DNA of 64,000 bases from CALANV01 sp036381615 (GCA_036381615.1 DASVCL010000002.1:1-64000), one strand, 5' to 3'; counted from the stretch's first letter, positions 19,456 to 31,122 are shown. Notes: a model not told the origin generated them from the sequence alone. Numbers and translations are program-made.

Positions 19456-19650
19456 ATGACGAACAGCCCTGCACATCTCGACCGGCTCGTCAGCGACGTA
19501 CTCGAACGGAGCCGCGCGGCCGGTCTCGATTCGCCGACGGCGGCCCGACGCGCGGTCCAGGCCGTGCGTGCCGTCCGGCCCGATCTCACCCCGGACGAGG
19601 CGTGGGCGCTGGTCGAGCTCCTCGCGGACAGGGAACGTCGCGCCGCCTGA
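19456..19650 (+). CDS. Small hypothetical protein
   Basis: A 64-residue, fully helical protein with the sequence pattern HLDRLVSDVLERSRAAGL and LTPDEAWALVELLADRERR. Coding character is good and an AAGGGA Shine-Dalgarno lies eight bases before ATG 19456. It has no membrane segment and no recognised domain. The next gene starts 46 bases on and may be in the same operon. Confidence 0.6.
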   Translation: MTNSPAHLDRLVSDVLERSRAAGLDSPTAARRAVQAVRAVRPDLTPDEAWALVELLADRERRAA

Positions 19651-19696
19651 TCGACCGCCGCGGCGGAACGATGCGCGCCGCTCGGTCATTGGTCAG

Positions 19697-20590
19697 GTGA
19701 CCTTCGACGGCAAGGACCTCTTGTCCAGGATTCGCCTGTCGCCTTGGCTCGCGCCCGTCCTCCTCGCCGGCGTCTACGTCGGCCTGACCGGTCTCGAGCG
19801 TCGCTTTCCTCTTCGCAAACCGGTCGAGCCCAAGGCCGCGCGCCACGCCCGCAACCTGGCCGTTGCCGTGCTGAGCGCCGCCACCGTGAATCTCGTCGAA
19901 CGGCCGCTCGTCGACCGGCTCGCCGCCGCGATCGAGCGCCGGCGATGGGGACTTCTGCAGCGCGTCGGCGCACCGCAATGGATCGATGCCGTGCTGGCCC
20001 TCGCCCTCATGGATTACACGCTCTATCTCTGGCACATCCTCACGCATCGCGTGCCGTGGCTGTGGCGCATGCACGCCATGCATCACATCGACCGCGACCT
20101 CGACGTCTCGACCGCGCTACGCTTCCACTTCGCCGAGATGGCGGCATCGGTGCCATGGCGCGCGCTGCAGGTCGCCGTGCTCGGCGTCGGTCCGCGTCCG
20201 CTGGCGTTGTGGCGGGCCGCCACGTTGCTGTCCGTCCTGTTTCATCATTCCAATCTGCGACTGCCGATCGCAGTCGAACGGCGGCTCAGCCGCATCATCG
20301 TGACGCCGCGCCTGCACGGCATCCATCACTCGATCGTGCCGGAAGAGACCGCATCGAACTGGTCGAGCGGCCTTACGCTATGGGACCGTCTCCACGGCAC
20401 GCTCCGCGTCGACGTCCCGCAACGCGAGATCGTCATCGGCGTGCCTGCCTTCCGCGGGCGCCGCGATGTCCGGCTGGCATCCCTGCTCAAGCTGCCGTTC
20501 GTTCGCCAGCCCCCGGCCTGGCGCCTGCCTGACGGGCGCGTGCCGCGACGGCCGCCCGGCCGCCATGCCGCGGACAGGCTCGCCGCCTGA
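19697..20590 (+). CDS. Sterol desaturase / fatty acid hydroxylase superfamily protein
   Basis: A 297-residue integral membrane protein of the di-iron fatty acid hydroxylase superfamily. The three histidine clusters are HILTH, then HAMHHID with downstream HFH, then HHSNLR and HGIHHS, the expected iron ligands. Four hydrophobic helices are visible. It likely inserts oxygen or a double bond in a lipid or carotenoid, but the substrate is not inferable. The GTG at 19697 is the best-placed start; the Shine-Dalgarno is weak. Confidence 0.85.
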   Translation: MTFDGKDLLSRIRLSPWLAPVLLAGVYVGLTGLERRFPLRKPVEPKAARHARNLAVAVLSAATVNLVERPLVDRLAAAIERRRWGLLQRVGAPQWIDAVLALALMDYTLYLWHILTHRVPWLWRMHAMHHIDRDLDVSTALRFHFAEMAASVPWRALQVAVLGVGPRPLALWRAATLLSVLFHHSNLRLPIAVERRLSRIIVTPRLHGIHHSIVPEETASNWSSGLTLWDRLHGTLRVDVPQREIVIGVPAFRGRRDVRLASLLKLPFVRQPPAWRLPDGRVPRRPPGRHAADRLAA

Positions 20591-20617
20591 AGCCGCGACC
20601 TCGAAATCCGGTCGGGA

Positions 20618-21373
20618 TCATTGCAACGGAAAGGAGACGCGCACACTCATGCCGTCGCCCGGATCGCGCAGCACCTCGATCGACGCGCGAATCTGACGGG
20701 CGAGCAGCTCGATCAGCCGTCCGTGCTCGCCATCGTCGGTCAGTTCGGCCGCGTCCGCCTGCCGTGTCCCGATTTCAAGCACGGCGCGTGTCGGTTCCGG
20801 TCGGCGCAACAGGACGTCGATCGGCACGGGTGGTCGTCCGTCATCCGTCGCGTCGCGCACGGTGCCCGCGATTTGCGTGAGAATCTCGCATACGAGCAGT
20901 CCGACCGGAACGATCTGCGGCTGCCGCAGCCGGACATCGTCCTCTCTCGTCACGCGCGCCGCGACCTGATGTTGCAGCACCGCCGTCGTGAGTGCGTCCA
21001 GACAGGCCCCGAGCGGCACGCCCGTACCGTCCGACTGCTGGATGTGGCGCTCGCCGAGCGCGATAGCCGTGATGCGAAGCTCGAGCGCCGTGAGCGGTTC
21101 GGCGGCCGCCGGGTGCAGCCGCCGCTGCATTGCGATCAGCGTTCGAATGAGCTGCAACGTGTTGTTAAAGCGGTGTTGCGCGTCACGCAGCCGCTGGTTC
21201 CCGTCGTCGTATGATAGTGCGCCGTCGGTGTTGCCCTCGAGATCGCCGTGACCGGCCATTTCCATCGCCCATGTTGTTGCGTATCCGAATGCCGCACTCG
21301 GCACGAATCGCCGTCCATCGCCCGGCCGCATGCCTATGGCCCGGGCCCATCCGGCACCGGAACCGGTGATCAT
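20618..21373 (-). CDS. HisKA_2-type histidine kinase-like protein with degenerate ATPase part
   Basis: A protein of up to 251 residues. The dimerisation/phosphoacceptor helix RLRDAQHRFNNTLQLI carries the presumed phospho-His H67, and LELRITAIALGERHIQQSD matches HisKA_2 kinases. Where such kinases have the N box NELVTNALKHA, this one has CEILTQIAGTVRDA, losing the key Asn. The glycine boxes are also eroded, ending DGMSVRVSFPL. It probably acts as a phosphotransfer or docking protein rather than an active kinase. No sensor domain is visible. A lone receiver gene lies divergently 640 bases away. The start is uncertain; an internal ATG at 21262 is possible. Confidence 0.65.
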   Translation of the reverse strand: MITGSGAGWARAIGMRPGDGRRFVPSAAFGYATTWAMEMAGHGDLEGNTDGALSYDDGNQRLRDAQHRFNNTLQLIRTLIAMQRRLHPAAAEPLTALELRITAIALGERHIQQSDGTGVPLGACLDALTTAVLQHQVAARVTREDDVRLRQPQIVPVGLLVCEILTQIAGTVRDATDDGRPPVPIDVLLRRPEPTRAVLEIGTRQADAAELTDDGEHGRLIELLARQIRASIEVLRDPGDGMSVRVSFPLQ

Positions 21374-22013
21374 CTGCCCGATGAATCATTACCGGGTCGT
21401 GCCGGGCCGGATTCCCTTCATCCATGCCCGGTAGCGGCGCGCTGTTTCGACTCGACGCGCCGCAAGCTCGTATCGATGCGGCTGACGTCGCTTCCTCAGC
21501 ACACACACGCGCAAACGTCCGATTGAATGAAGCTGTTCCCCGCCGCCGCCGTCCCCACAAGGCCTATCGCCTTCGGGTTGTGGGCGTGAACGCACGAGCG
21601 GTGCGGCCGTCGCCTTGTATAGGGATCGTCTATAGGGGTCGTCGCAATCCTGCAGCGCGCCGCGGCTGACGGTGCCCGCAAGCCGCGCCTGGGGCACATG
21701 TCACCGGATACGCGCGCGGTACACAGGAACCCGCGCGGCACCGGGCCCGGTCTCCGTTCCGGCGTGGCGTCGCCCAGTCAGGCCGTCGATCGGCTGACGT
21801 CTGAACAATCGGCATGCGGGCAGGCGCCCCGTTTTCGTTCCATCGCGGACGTGCCTGCGACATTAACGCAGGTTGAGTAGTGCAGTCGGGATGCCGACGT
21901 TTCAGGCGCAGGGGCAATATCGCCGCGGCAGAATCGTGTTGCGTTTTAGCTCGACCGGGATAACTTTGCTCGTCCCCACTGGACGGCAACCATTAATCAG
22001 CGGCTCTCGCTAC
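21374..22013. other. Long divergent intergenic region
   Basis: These 640 bases separate the HisKA_2-like and receiver genes. No frame looks coding. A short direct repeat, TATAGGGATCGTC/TATAGGGGTCGTC, lies about 21617-21644, and the last 100 bases before 22014 are AT-richer and probably hold the receiver promoter. Confidence 0.5.
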
Positions 22014-22448
22014 GTGTCTGAGAAACATGAACCTGTCCGTCGCGCGGGGACACCCAAGGAATCGCCGCGCGTTCTCATCGTCGAGGACGACGCGATGATC
22101 GCGTGGGACATGAGCCTGTCGCTCGAGGCCGCCGGGATTCAGGTCTGCGGCATCGTATCGAGCGGCGCGGCAGCGCTTCAGCAGGCAGCGGAGTGCGGGC
22201 CGGACGTCGTCCTGATGGACGTCAATCTCAAGGAAGGCATGGACGGCATCGAGACCGCCCGCGAGCTGCGGGCGCGTCGCGTCGGGACGCCGATCATCTT
22301 CGTGACCGGATTCGGCGATCCGGAGACGTCAGCGCGGATTCGCGCGATCAATCCGAGCGGCTATCTGCTGAAGCCCGTCATGCCCGAAGAGCTCGAAGCC
22401 GCCATCGTCCGGGCGCTCGAATCCGGACCGGATAGCAACGGCGGCTGA
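22014..22448 (+). CDS. Single-domain response regulator (receiver only)
   Basis: About 144 residues from GTG 22014, comprising one REC domain. Key residues are visible: the acidic pair in VLIVEDDA (E24, D25, D26), the phosphoacceptor D69 in VLMDVNLKEG, the switch Thr in IFVTGFGD and the conserved Lys in YLLKPV. There is no output domain, so it probably relays phosphate or acts by protein binding, as in PhyR/LovR-type networks. The HisKA_2-like protein encoded divergently is the natural partner. An earlier start (ATG 21891) would add a non-conserved basic extension. Confidence 0.85.
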   Translation: MSEKHEPVRRAGTPKESPRVLIVEDDAMIAWDMSLSLEAAGIQVCGIVSSGAAALQQAAECGPDVVLMDVNLKEGMDGIETARELRARRVGTPIIFVTGFGDPETSARIRAINPSGYLLKPVMPEELEAAIVRALESGPDSNGG

Positions 22449-22629
22449 TCGGCTACCGTCGATCGTCACCGGCCTGACCGGCGACGTCAGGTGCATTCTT
22501 TCTCTATTCTTTTCTATCTCTTTCCCGGCCTTTTTCCTTCCCGGCGGCCGGAACTGCCAAATGCGTCGCGCCGTTTCGAGGCCGGGAGGACAGCGGTGTC
22601 CTTCCGCTGCACCTTCCGGTACTGCCGCC

Positions 22630-23364
22630 ATGCTTGCGCGCCTGCTTGCAGCTTTGCTCGGGTGCTCGGCCGCCGTCTTTCCGGCGCACGCCGATACGAT
22701 CCCGGCCGCGCCGGATGCCGCTGCCGCCGATACGACGATCACGCGTCTTTTCCGCATCTTCCACGACGGGACGCCGATCGGCGAAGCCCGCTACGTCTTT
22801 GTCGCAGACGGGCCGACCCTCACTGTCACGAGCGAGACGGTCGCGAGCCGGCGCGTGCTCGGCCTGACGGTCTTCCGCTTCATCCATCGCGTGCGTGAAA
22901 CGTGGCGCGGCGGCCGGCTGATCCAGCTCGAGGCCGTCACCGACGACAACGGCCAACTGACCCGCGTCACCGGCCACGCGACGGCCGCCGGGCTCGAGGT
23001 CGACGGTCCGGCAGGCCGCAGCGTCGCGCCGCCGGACGCCGTGCCGACGACATATTGGCATCCGGCGACGATGCACGGGGTGCCGATGATCGATACGCGG
23101 GCCGGCGTCGTCGGGCCGACACACGCGGCACCCTTGGCGCGCGAGGCGTCGGGCCAGGCTGCGCACGTGGCGGCGCAAGGCTACAAGATCAGTGGACCGG
23201 TCCTGTTCTACGCCTGGTACGACGCCGACGGCGTGTGGCGTCGCACCGCCGCCGCGACCGAGCATGGCTGGATCGAAGGCGTTGGTCTCGATGGCGGCGA
23301 CCGGGACCGCATTCGTCGCCTGCTCAAGATCCAAGAGCGGGTCGTGCCGCCCGCCCTCCGCTAG
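22630..23364 (+). CDS. DUF6134 family exported protein
   Basis: A 244-residue protein with a signal peptide (MLARLLAALLGCSAAVFPAHA, cleaved near residue 21). The body matches DUF6134: FHDGTPIGEARYVF near the start, VLGLTVFRFIHRVRETW in the middle, and PTTYWHPATMHGVPMIDTRAG, with YAWYDADGVW near the end. The family is periplasmic, beta-rich and of unknown function; in many alphaproteobacteria it lies near lipid or sterol-modifying genes. ATG 22630 was chosen for the signal peptide. Confidence 0.8.
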   Translation: MLARLLAALLGCSAAVFPAHADTIPAAPDAAAADTTITRLFRIFHDGTPIGEARYVFVADGPTLTVTSETVASRRVLGLTVFRFIHRVRETWRGGRLIQLEAVTDDNGQLTRVTGHATAAGLEVDGPAGRSVAPPDAVPTTYWHPATMHGVPMIDTRAGVVGPTHAAPLAREASGQAAHVAAQGYKISGPVLFYAWYDADGVWRRTAAATEHGWIEGVGLDGGDRDRIRRLLKIQERVVPPALR

Positions 23365-23523
23365 ACCGGGCGAAATCGCGTTGCCGGCAAACGCCGTCGT
23401 CAGCTCCGCCATACGACCGCTTCTCGGATCCGGCCGCCATGTGGCAGGCCGACCGTATACGACACGGGTCGAGTTCGCGCTTCGTGCGCTCGACTCGACC
23501 GGCAGCCAAGCGGATTGCCGGGT

Positions 23524-24390
23524 TCAGCGCCTGTCGTCGGATGTGATGCCGGAACGGGACGATTCGCGTCCGTCGGACGCCGTCTCCGGCACGTCCAGTG
23601 CGGCGAGTGCGGCGATCACGGTCGGCGACAGGATGTTGCCCGAGACGGCCGCCAGCGCCGTCCGTCGCAACACCGCCTCGAGTGCACGCGTCTCGCCGAA
23701 ATCCTTCGTGCCTGGCGGCGATTCGTTTCGCCCGCCGGCTGCTGCGGTATCGACGCGTCCGGGATCGAATTTCGCGGCGAAACGGTCATAGATCTCGCGC
23801 ACGCTCAGCGGTCGACCGTTCGGTTCGAAGAACACGCCGCGATTGGCGGCGGCCGCCTCGGGCAGAAGCTCGGCCGCGGGCCGATCCGGCTCGTCGCGCA
23901 TCGTCGCGAGCAGCCTGATCGCGCCGTTCGGTCCCAGGAAGTGCGCGAGGTAGAGATCGGTTGCGCCGATTTCCCGTCCCAGTTCGCGCGCAAGCCGCGC
24001 CTGGTTGTCGCGGGCATACTCGGCCGCCATGGTGGCGGCGATGCGCGGGTCGTCGCGCAGCGCGAGAATACGCGCGCGCAGCTCCGGATCGGCGACGCGC
24101 GCGCCGTCTTGGCCGGCCGGCGCGATCGCGCGGGCGAACTCGCCCAGCCCGTACTTGGCGCCGTGCTCCCGCACGAGCGCAAGCCAGGTCGACTCGATGA
24201 ACTGGTAGAGACCCGCCGCGCTGCTCGTCTTCGCCCGCGCGTCGGACCTGAACCCGCTTTCCTGTTGTGCCTGGCTGGCCAGATAGTCGAACGACACGCC
24301 CGTGCGTGCGCTCGCCTCGCGAATGGCGTTGCGCACCTCGGCCGGCGCGGTCGCGGCGGCATGGGGTCGGACGGGCGGAATCGGGGACAT
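23524..24390 (-). CDS. Lytic transglycosylase-like protein
   Basis: A 288-residue protein with a lysozyme-like SLT domain at residues 15-180. The presumed catalytic Glu is E44 in ASQAQQESGF, followed by the family motifs SSAAGLYQFIESTWL and AAEYARDNQA. The C-terminal third (FAAKFDP..., GILSPTV-like helices) is poorly conserved. It has no clear signal peptide, so it may be exported by another route, as with flagellar or secretion-linked transglycosylases. It is transcribed in the same direction as the KTSC genes that lie upstream. Confidence 0.8.
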   Translation of the reverse strand: MSPIPPVRPHAAATAPAEVRNAIREASARTGVSFDYLASQAQQESGFRSDARAKTSSAAGLYQFIESTWLALVREHGAKYGLGEFARAIAPAGQDGARVADPELRARILALRDDPRIAATMAAEYARDNQARLARELGREIGATDLYLAHFLGPNGAIRLLATMRDEPDRPAAELLPEAAAANRGVFFEPNGRPLSVREIYDRFAAKFDPGRVDTAAAGGRNESPPGTKDFGETRALEAVLRRTALAAVSGNILSPTVIAALAALDVPETASDGRESSRSGITSDDRR

Positions 24391-24481
24391 CGGTTGCCCC
24401 GGAGTATCGTTTCGGAAGATGAACACGGCGTTAAAGATCACATTCTCGACTGCTACGAATCGGCCCGCCGTGCCGTGATCA

Positions 24482-24724
24482 TCAGGGGTATTTGACCGTG
24501 CCGAGCCGGCCTTCCACCACCTCCGCGCGCGGATAGAAGTCGCGGATCGCCACATTGTAGAAATAGCCCTTGGACGGCGCCGACATCAGCGTCGCGAATA
24601 TGTGCGGCGGCACGTTGAAGTAGCGATAGACCCGGCCGCTCGTGAATTCGAGTTCCAGCGTGCGCGTCGCCGCGTCGTAACCGGCCGACCGCAACGTGGA
24701 CGATACGACGGGCCGGCGGTCCAT
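24482..24724 (-). CDS. KTSC domain protein, copy 2
   Basis: An 80-residue KTSC-domain protein. It has VVSSTLRSAGYDAATRTLEL, the hairpin FTSGRVYRYFNVPPHIF, and the KTSC-type turn SAPSKGYFYNVAIRD. KTSC domains occur alone or fused to lysyl-tRNA synthetase or phage proteins; their role is unknown. It starts eight bases after the stop of its paralogue, so the two are a tandem duplication in one transcript. Identity between copies is obvious by eye (GYD..TRTLE.EF.(S/T)GR.YRY). Confidence 0.85.
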   Translation of the reverse strand: MDRRPVVSSTLRSAGYDAATRTLELEFTSGRVYRYFNVPPHIFATLMSAPSKGYFYNVAIRDFYPRAEVVEGRLGTVKYP

Positions 24725-24732
24725 CCTGCGGG

Positions 24733-24999
24733 TCAGTCGGTTTCGGCGAGTGCGCGCTGGCGTTCGGCCTCGTCGCGTGCCGCACCCGGCGTGACTTCCC
24801 GATACGGATAGAAATCGCGCACCGCAATGTTGAAGAACCGCCCCTTCGAGCGGGCGACGAGCAGCGACAGGAAAAGCTCCGGCGGCACGCCGGCATACCG
24901 GTAGATGCGGCCGGTCCGGAACTCGGCCTCGAGCGTACGCGTGACGGGATCGTAGCCGACCGCGCGAAGAACGACGGAGCGCAGAGGGATTCGCTGCAT
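24733..24999 (-). CDS. KTSC domain protein, copy 1
   Basis: An 88-residue KTSC-domain protein with MQRIPLRSVVLRAVGYD, TGRIYRYAGVPPELF and ARSKGRFFNIAVRDFYPYRE. It differs from the downstream copy in having a longer charged C-terminus (AARDEAERQRALAETD). Both are small enough to be one folded domain. AGGTGG-type Shine-Dalgarno (GGAGGTGG) precedes the ATG. Confidence 0.85.
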   Translation of the reverse strand: MQRIPLRSVVLRAVGYDPVTRTLEAEFRTGRIYRYAGVPPELFLSLLVARSKGRFFNIAVRDFYPYREVTPGAARDEAERQRALAETD

Positions 25000-25284
25000 T
25001 CGCCACCTCCGTTCCGCGTCACCTGTCCGCGGTGCCGGGATGCGCCAGCAGGCCGCCAGCGCCGTCGATCGGCGGTCCCCGCGGCGCGAACCTCGGGCGC
25101 GCTTCGATCACGGGCGGGAACGCCGCCGACACGAAGACGACCAAGATGTCGAGGCGGGCCATGATCCTCCAGCAACGGCCGATCGCCGCCGCCGTTCCGC
25201 ACAGCTTTGCCGTTCCGCGCGCCGCGCGGGAACGCATCGCGTCGCCGCCGGTTGAAAGCGCGACCGACAACAAGGGAGAGGACC

Positions 25285-26058
25285 ATGCTCATCGCCGTAT
25301 CCGATCTGCGCGGCATGTCGTTGCGCGCGACCGACGGCACGATCGGCACACTCGACGACATCTATTTCGACGATGCGACATGGATGGTCCGCTACGCCGT
25401 CATCGACACGGGCTCCTGGCTGCCGGGCCGGCGGGTGCTCATCGCACCGGAAGCCTTGGGAGAGCCGGATCTCGGCACCGACGAAATTCCCGTCCGCCTG
25501 ACGCAGGATCAGGTGCGCAACAGCCCCGACGTCGATCTCGCGAGACCGGTTTCGCGGCAGATGGAGGAGCAGCTCTACAGATATTACGGATGGGCGCCGT
25601 ACTGGGGCGAGGGGATCCTGCCGCTCGACGTGCCGGAGCGGCGCGGACCGCTCGGCGACACGACGGAGAGCGAGACCGCAAACCCGCGCGCCTCGGTCGG
25701 CACCGGAACGGTCGAAGATGTTACCGAGCCGCATCTGCGCAGTGCCGAGACCGTCATGAGCTACTACATCCATGCGCGCGACGGCGACATCGGCCATGTC
25801 GAGGAGTTCCTCGTCGACACTGACGCCTGGGCGATCCGCTACATGGTTGCGGACACGCGGAACTGGCTTCCCGGGCGGAAGGTGCTGATCTCGCCGCAGT
25901 GGATCGAGGACGTGAGCTGGACGGAAGAGACGGTGCGCCTCGACCTGACGCAGGCCCAGGTGCGCAACAGCCCGGAATGGAATCCAAACCAGAATGTCGA
26001 GCGGGGCTATGAGCGACGCCTGTTCGACTATTACGGCCGCGTTCCGTATTGGGAGTAA
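25285..26058 (+). CDS. Two-repeat PRC-barrel domain protein
   Basis: A 257-residue soluble protein with two PRC-barrel-like repeats. Repeat 1 has LRGMSLRATDGTIGTLDDIY and YAVIDTGSWLPGRRVLI; repeat 2 has IHARDGDIGHVEEFLVD and YMVADTRNWLPGRKVLISP. Each repeat is followed by a similar segment (LTQDQVRNSP and LTQAQVRNSP). Such proteins are common near stress or envelope genes in alphaproteobacteria, with no assigned activity. ATG 25285 follows GGGAGAGG. The reading frame ends YGRVPYWE, echoing YGWAPYWG in the middle. Confidence 0.85.
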   Translation: MLIAVSDLRGMSLRATDGTIGTLDDIYFDDATWMVRYAVIDTGSWLPGRRVLIAPEALGEPDLGTDEIPVRLTQDQVRNSPDVDLARPVSRQMEEQLYRYYGWAPYWGEGILPLDVPERRGPLGDTTESETANPRASVGTGTVEDVTEPHLRSAETVMSYYIHARDGDIGHVEEFLVDTDAWAIRYMVADTRNWLPGRKVLISPQWIEDVSWTEETVRLDLTQAQVRNSPEWNPNQNVERGYERRLFDYYGRVPYWE

Positions 26059-26081
26059 CGTCCGCTCGCCCGCGTCATGGG

Positions 26082-26184
26082 CGCGCAATGCCCCTCACCC
26101 CGCCCGCTCCCCGCGGCGAAGAGGGCGATGCCGGTCGGCATCGTCGCACGCACCGGCGTACGGGAGGATGAGGGGTGCGGCGCA
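26082..26184. repeat. Inverted-repeat element between convergent genes
   Basis: ATGCCCCTCACCC at about 26088-26100 is answered by GGATGAGGGGTGC at about 26165-26177. Between them a perfect 7-base-pair hairpin (26126-26132 with 26137-26143) adds internal structure. It resembles the small palindromic intergenic repeats of alphaproteobacteria and may also end transcription from both sides. Confidence 0.5.
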
Positions 26185-26214
26185 TGACGCAGGCCGGCCG
26201 ATGCGTGTCCGCGG

Positions 26215-27360
26215 TCACGCCGTGTACAGGCCGATATCGGTGTCGATCAGCACGGTGGCGCCGGCGAGCGTGAAGCTGGCGTAGGTCACGTCGTCGATCG
26301 TTTCCGTGCCGGCCGCCTGCCAATCGCCGAGCTGCGCGATGCGGTCGCTGGCGTCGCCGTCGACCCGAAGCGTGTCCGTCTCGGCCGACAGGGCGAGCAC
26401 GCTTTCGGCGTCGAGCGTGATGTCGGTGCGGGCGCTCGCGTCGGGGTTGGTCATGTCGATGCGCTCGATGCCTTTCACGTGTGCGCCTTCCTCGCCGGTG
26501 AAGTCGAAGGCGGGACGCATGTTGAGGTCGAACGTGTCGAAACCCTCGCCCCCGTCGAAATCGGGCGGCGGCGTCTCGCCGAAGCCCTGGTTGAAGCGGC
26601 CGGCGACGAGGCGATCGTCGCCGTCGCCGCCGAACATGATCGGCGTCAGGAACCCGCCCGACAGCGTGTCGTTGCCATCGCCGCCGTCGAGCGTCGTGAT
26701 ACCCCACGCCGCCTCGGCATTCGCACCGGTCAGGTTGTCGTCGCCGTCGCCACCATAGATGCGGTCGTTGCCCTCGTAGCCGACGATGGTGTCGTTGCCC
26801 GGGCCGCCATAGATCAGCTCGCTGCCCTGGTCGCCGTGGATCAGGTCGTCGCCGCGACCGCCGTGAATCTCGTTGTCGCCGCCGGCGAAGGTGTAGAACG
26901 CGAACGCGCCGTAGATCTCGTCGTTGCCGTCGCCGCCCTCAATGTAGTTGTTGCCGAGGCCGCCGTAGATGAGGTCGTTGCCGCCATTGCCGAACAGCCG
27001 GTCGTCGCCGTCCATGCCCCCGGGTGCTTCGCCGTCGCCCCAGAGCACGTCGTTGTCCGAGCCGCCGGAGAGGCGGTCGCTGCCGTCGCCGCCGAAGAGC
27101 GTGTCGGCCCCGTCGTCGCCGTGGAGACGATCCTTGCCGGTCCCGCCTTCGAGCCGGTCGTCGCCGTTGCCACCGCTCAGGCGGTCGTCGCCCTCGTTGC
27201 CGTCGAGCGTGTCGCTGCCGCCGCTGCCGTAGAGCCAGTCATTTCCCCCTGCCCCGGTGATCCTGTCGTCGCCGCCGCGGCCGTTGAACCAGTCGTCGCG
27301 GTCGCTCCCCGCCAGGTCGTCCGCCGCCGAGCTTCCGAACGCGCGTTTCGTCTTCGCCAT
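26215..27360 (-). CDS. RTX (hemolysin-type calcium-binding) repeat protein
   Basis: A 381-residue acidic protein. Residues about 20-255 are almost continuous RTX nonapeptides of the form GG-x-G-x-D-x-(L/I/Y) such as GGNGDDRL, GGDGSDRL and GGDGNDEIYG. They bind calcium in a parallel beta roll. The C-terminal 120 residues form a beta domain (GFDTFDLNMRPAFDF, TLRVDGDASDRIAQLGDW) like the ends of type I-secreted proteins. No signal peptide or secretion genes are present. The 'VDGDASDRI..LGDW' motif is common in secreted RTX adhesins and nucleases. No enzymatic domain is seen. Confidence 0.85.
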   Translation of the reverse strand: MAKTKRAFGSSAADDLAGSDRDDWFNGRGGDDRITGAGGNDWLYGSGGSDTLDGNEGDDRLSGGNGDDRLEGGTGKDRLHGDDGADTLFGGDGSDRLSGGSDNDVLWGDGEAPGGMDGDDRLFGNGGNDLIYGGLGNNYIEGGDGNDEIYGAFAFYTFAGGDNEIHGGRGDDLIHGDQGSELIYGGPGNDTIVGYEGNDRIYGGDGDDNLTGANAEAAWGITTLDGGDGNDTLSGGFLTPIMFGGDGDDRLVAGRFNQGFGETPPPDFDGGEGFDTFDLNMRPAFDFTGEEGAHVKGIERIDMTNPDASARTDITLDAESVLALSAETDTLRVDGDASDRIAQLGDWQAAGTETIDDVTYASFTLAGATVLIDTDIGLYTA

Positions 27361-27607
27361 GTAGAAGTTTTCCCCTTTGCCGTGATAAGGACGCGCTGAA
27401 CGTAGGCGGTATGATGACGATCTCGATATTATCCATAGGGATAGCTTCGCCTTTTGTCACTTCGTTATTCTTCCTTTTTTACTTGATTTTACTTTTGCGG
27501 CCGCCGGCACCGGCCCGGGCGGGGCGGGCCTTGCCGCTGAAGCCGCTTTGCTGATATCCACGGGACAATTTCCGCACCGCAACAGCCGATACGGCGCACG
27601 AACGCAA

Positions 27608-30166
<2,559 letters not shown>

Positions 30167-30210
30167 CGTCGCGCCTTCGCTGACCGCAGTCGCGCCGGGG
30201 TGACGGTGCG

Positions 30211-31122
30211 TCAGCCATCCGTGCGGGTACGGCGACGGCCTGCGAAGGCGTGAAGTACTGAGAGGACGGCCGCGAAGGCCGGCGTCGGCGGCTTGTCGCG
30301 GCGATGAATGATGCCCAGTTCGCGCACGAGCGGCGGATCGAGCGGGATGGCGACGAGTTCGCCCTCCCTCACCTCGCGTCGCACGGCGACCGCGGACACG
30401 ATCGACAGGCCGAGCCCGGCCCCGACCATCTTCTTCGTCGCTTCGGCGTTGCCGAGCTCCATGGCGATGTTCGGCGCCCGCCCGGCGCGCGCGAACCACG
30501 CATCCATGATGCGGCGTATGGCGCCGCCGCGCTCGTAGAGGATGAGCGGCATTGCCGCTAGCTCCGCGGGCGTCAGGCGCCGGCGGCCGCGCCAGCGCGG
30601 CTCCGGCGGTGCGATCGCGACGAGCCGGTCGGTGTAGAACGGCGCGACCGCGAGCTCCCGGCCCGTGGCCGGCAGCGTCGCCACCGCGAGGTCGAGCGTG
30701 TTGTCGACGACGGCCTTGACGATGTCCGGGGCGTTGCCGGTGACGACGACGAGCTCGACGCCGGGACTCTGCTTGCGTATCCGCCGCAGGAGCGGCGGCA
30801 GCAGATAAATGCTGGCCGTCGCGCTGGCGCCGAGCCGCACCCGGCCGGCCACCGTTCCGCGCATTGCCAGCAGCGCGTTCCGCGCCGCGTCGATCTCGTC
30901 GAAGATGCGCGCGGCGTGGGCGAGCAGCGCGTTGCCCGCCGCGGTCGGGAAGGCGCGCTTGCCGACACGTTCCAGAAGCGGAAGACCGAACGCCTGTTCG
31001 AGTTCGCGGACATGCAGGCTGACCGCTGGCTGGCTGAGGCGCAGCGCCTCACCGGCCTTCGAGAAGCTGCCGCGCCGCGCGACCTCGCGCAGCGTGCGCA
31101 GATGGGCGAGCCGAATGTCCAT
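30211..31122 (-). CDS. LysR family transcriptional regulator
   Basis: A 303-residue LysR protein. The N-terminal winged helix (residues 1-60) has LREVARRGSFSKAGEALRLSQPAVSLHVRELEQ in family order, and the effector-binding part begins near residue 90 (GRVRLGASATASIYLLPPLL). It resembles the CysB/CbbR-like general type, with no cofactor specific to a pathway identifiable. It is divergently oriented to a GNAT gene 82 bases away, its probable target. Confidence 0.93.
   Translation of the reverse strand: MDIRLAHLRTLREVARRGSFSKAGEALRLSQPAVSLHVRELEQAFGLPLLERVGKRAFPTAAGNALLAHAARIFDEIDAARNALLAMRGTVAGRVRLGASATASIYLLPPLLRRIRKQSPGVELVVVTGNAPDIVKAVVDNTLDLAVATLPATGRELAVAPFYTDRLVAIAPPEPRWRGRRRLTPAELAAMPLILYERGGAIRRIMDAWFARAGRAPNIAMELGNAEATKKMVGAGLGLSIVSAVAVRREVREGELVAIPLDPPLVRELGIIHRRDKPPTPAFAAVLSVLHAFAGRRRTRTDG

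Noticed and set aside
26479..27399. Long Val/Ala-rich frame opposite the second RTX gene
   Set aside because: It is the antisense of GGD repeats and has no motif or ribosome site.
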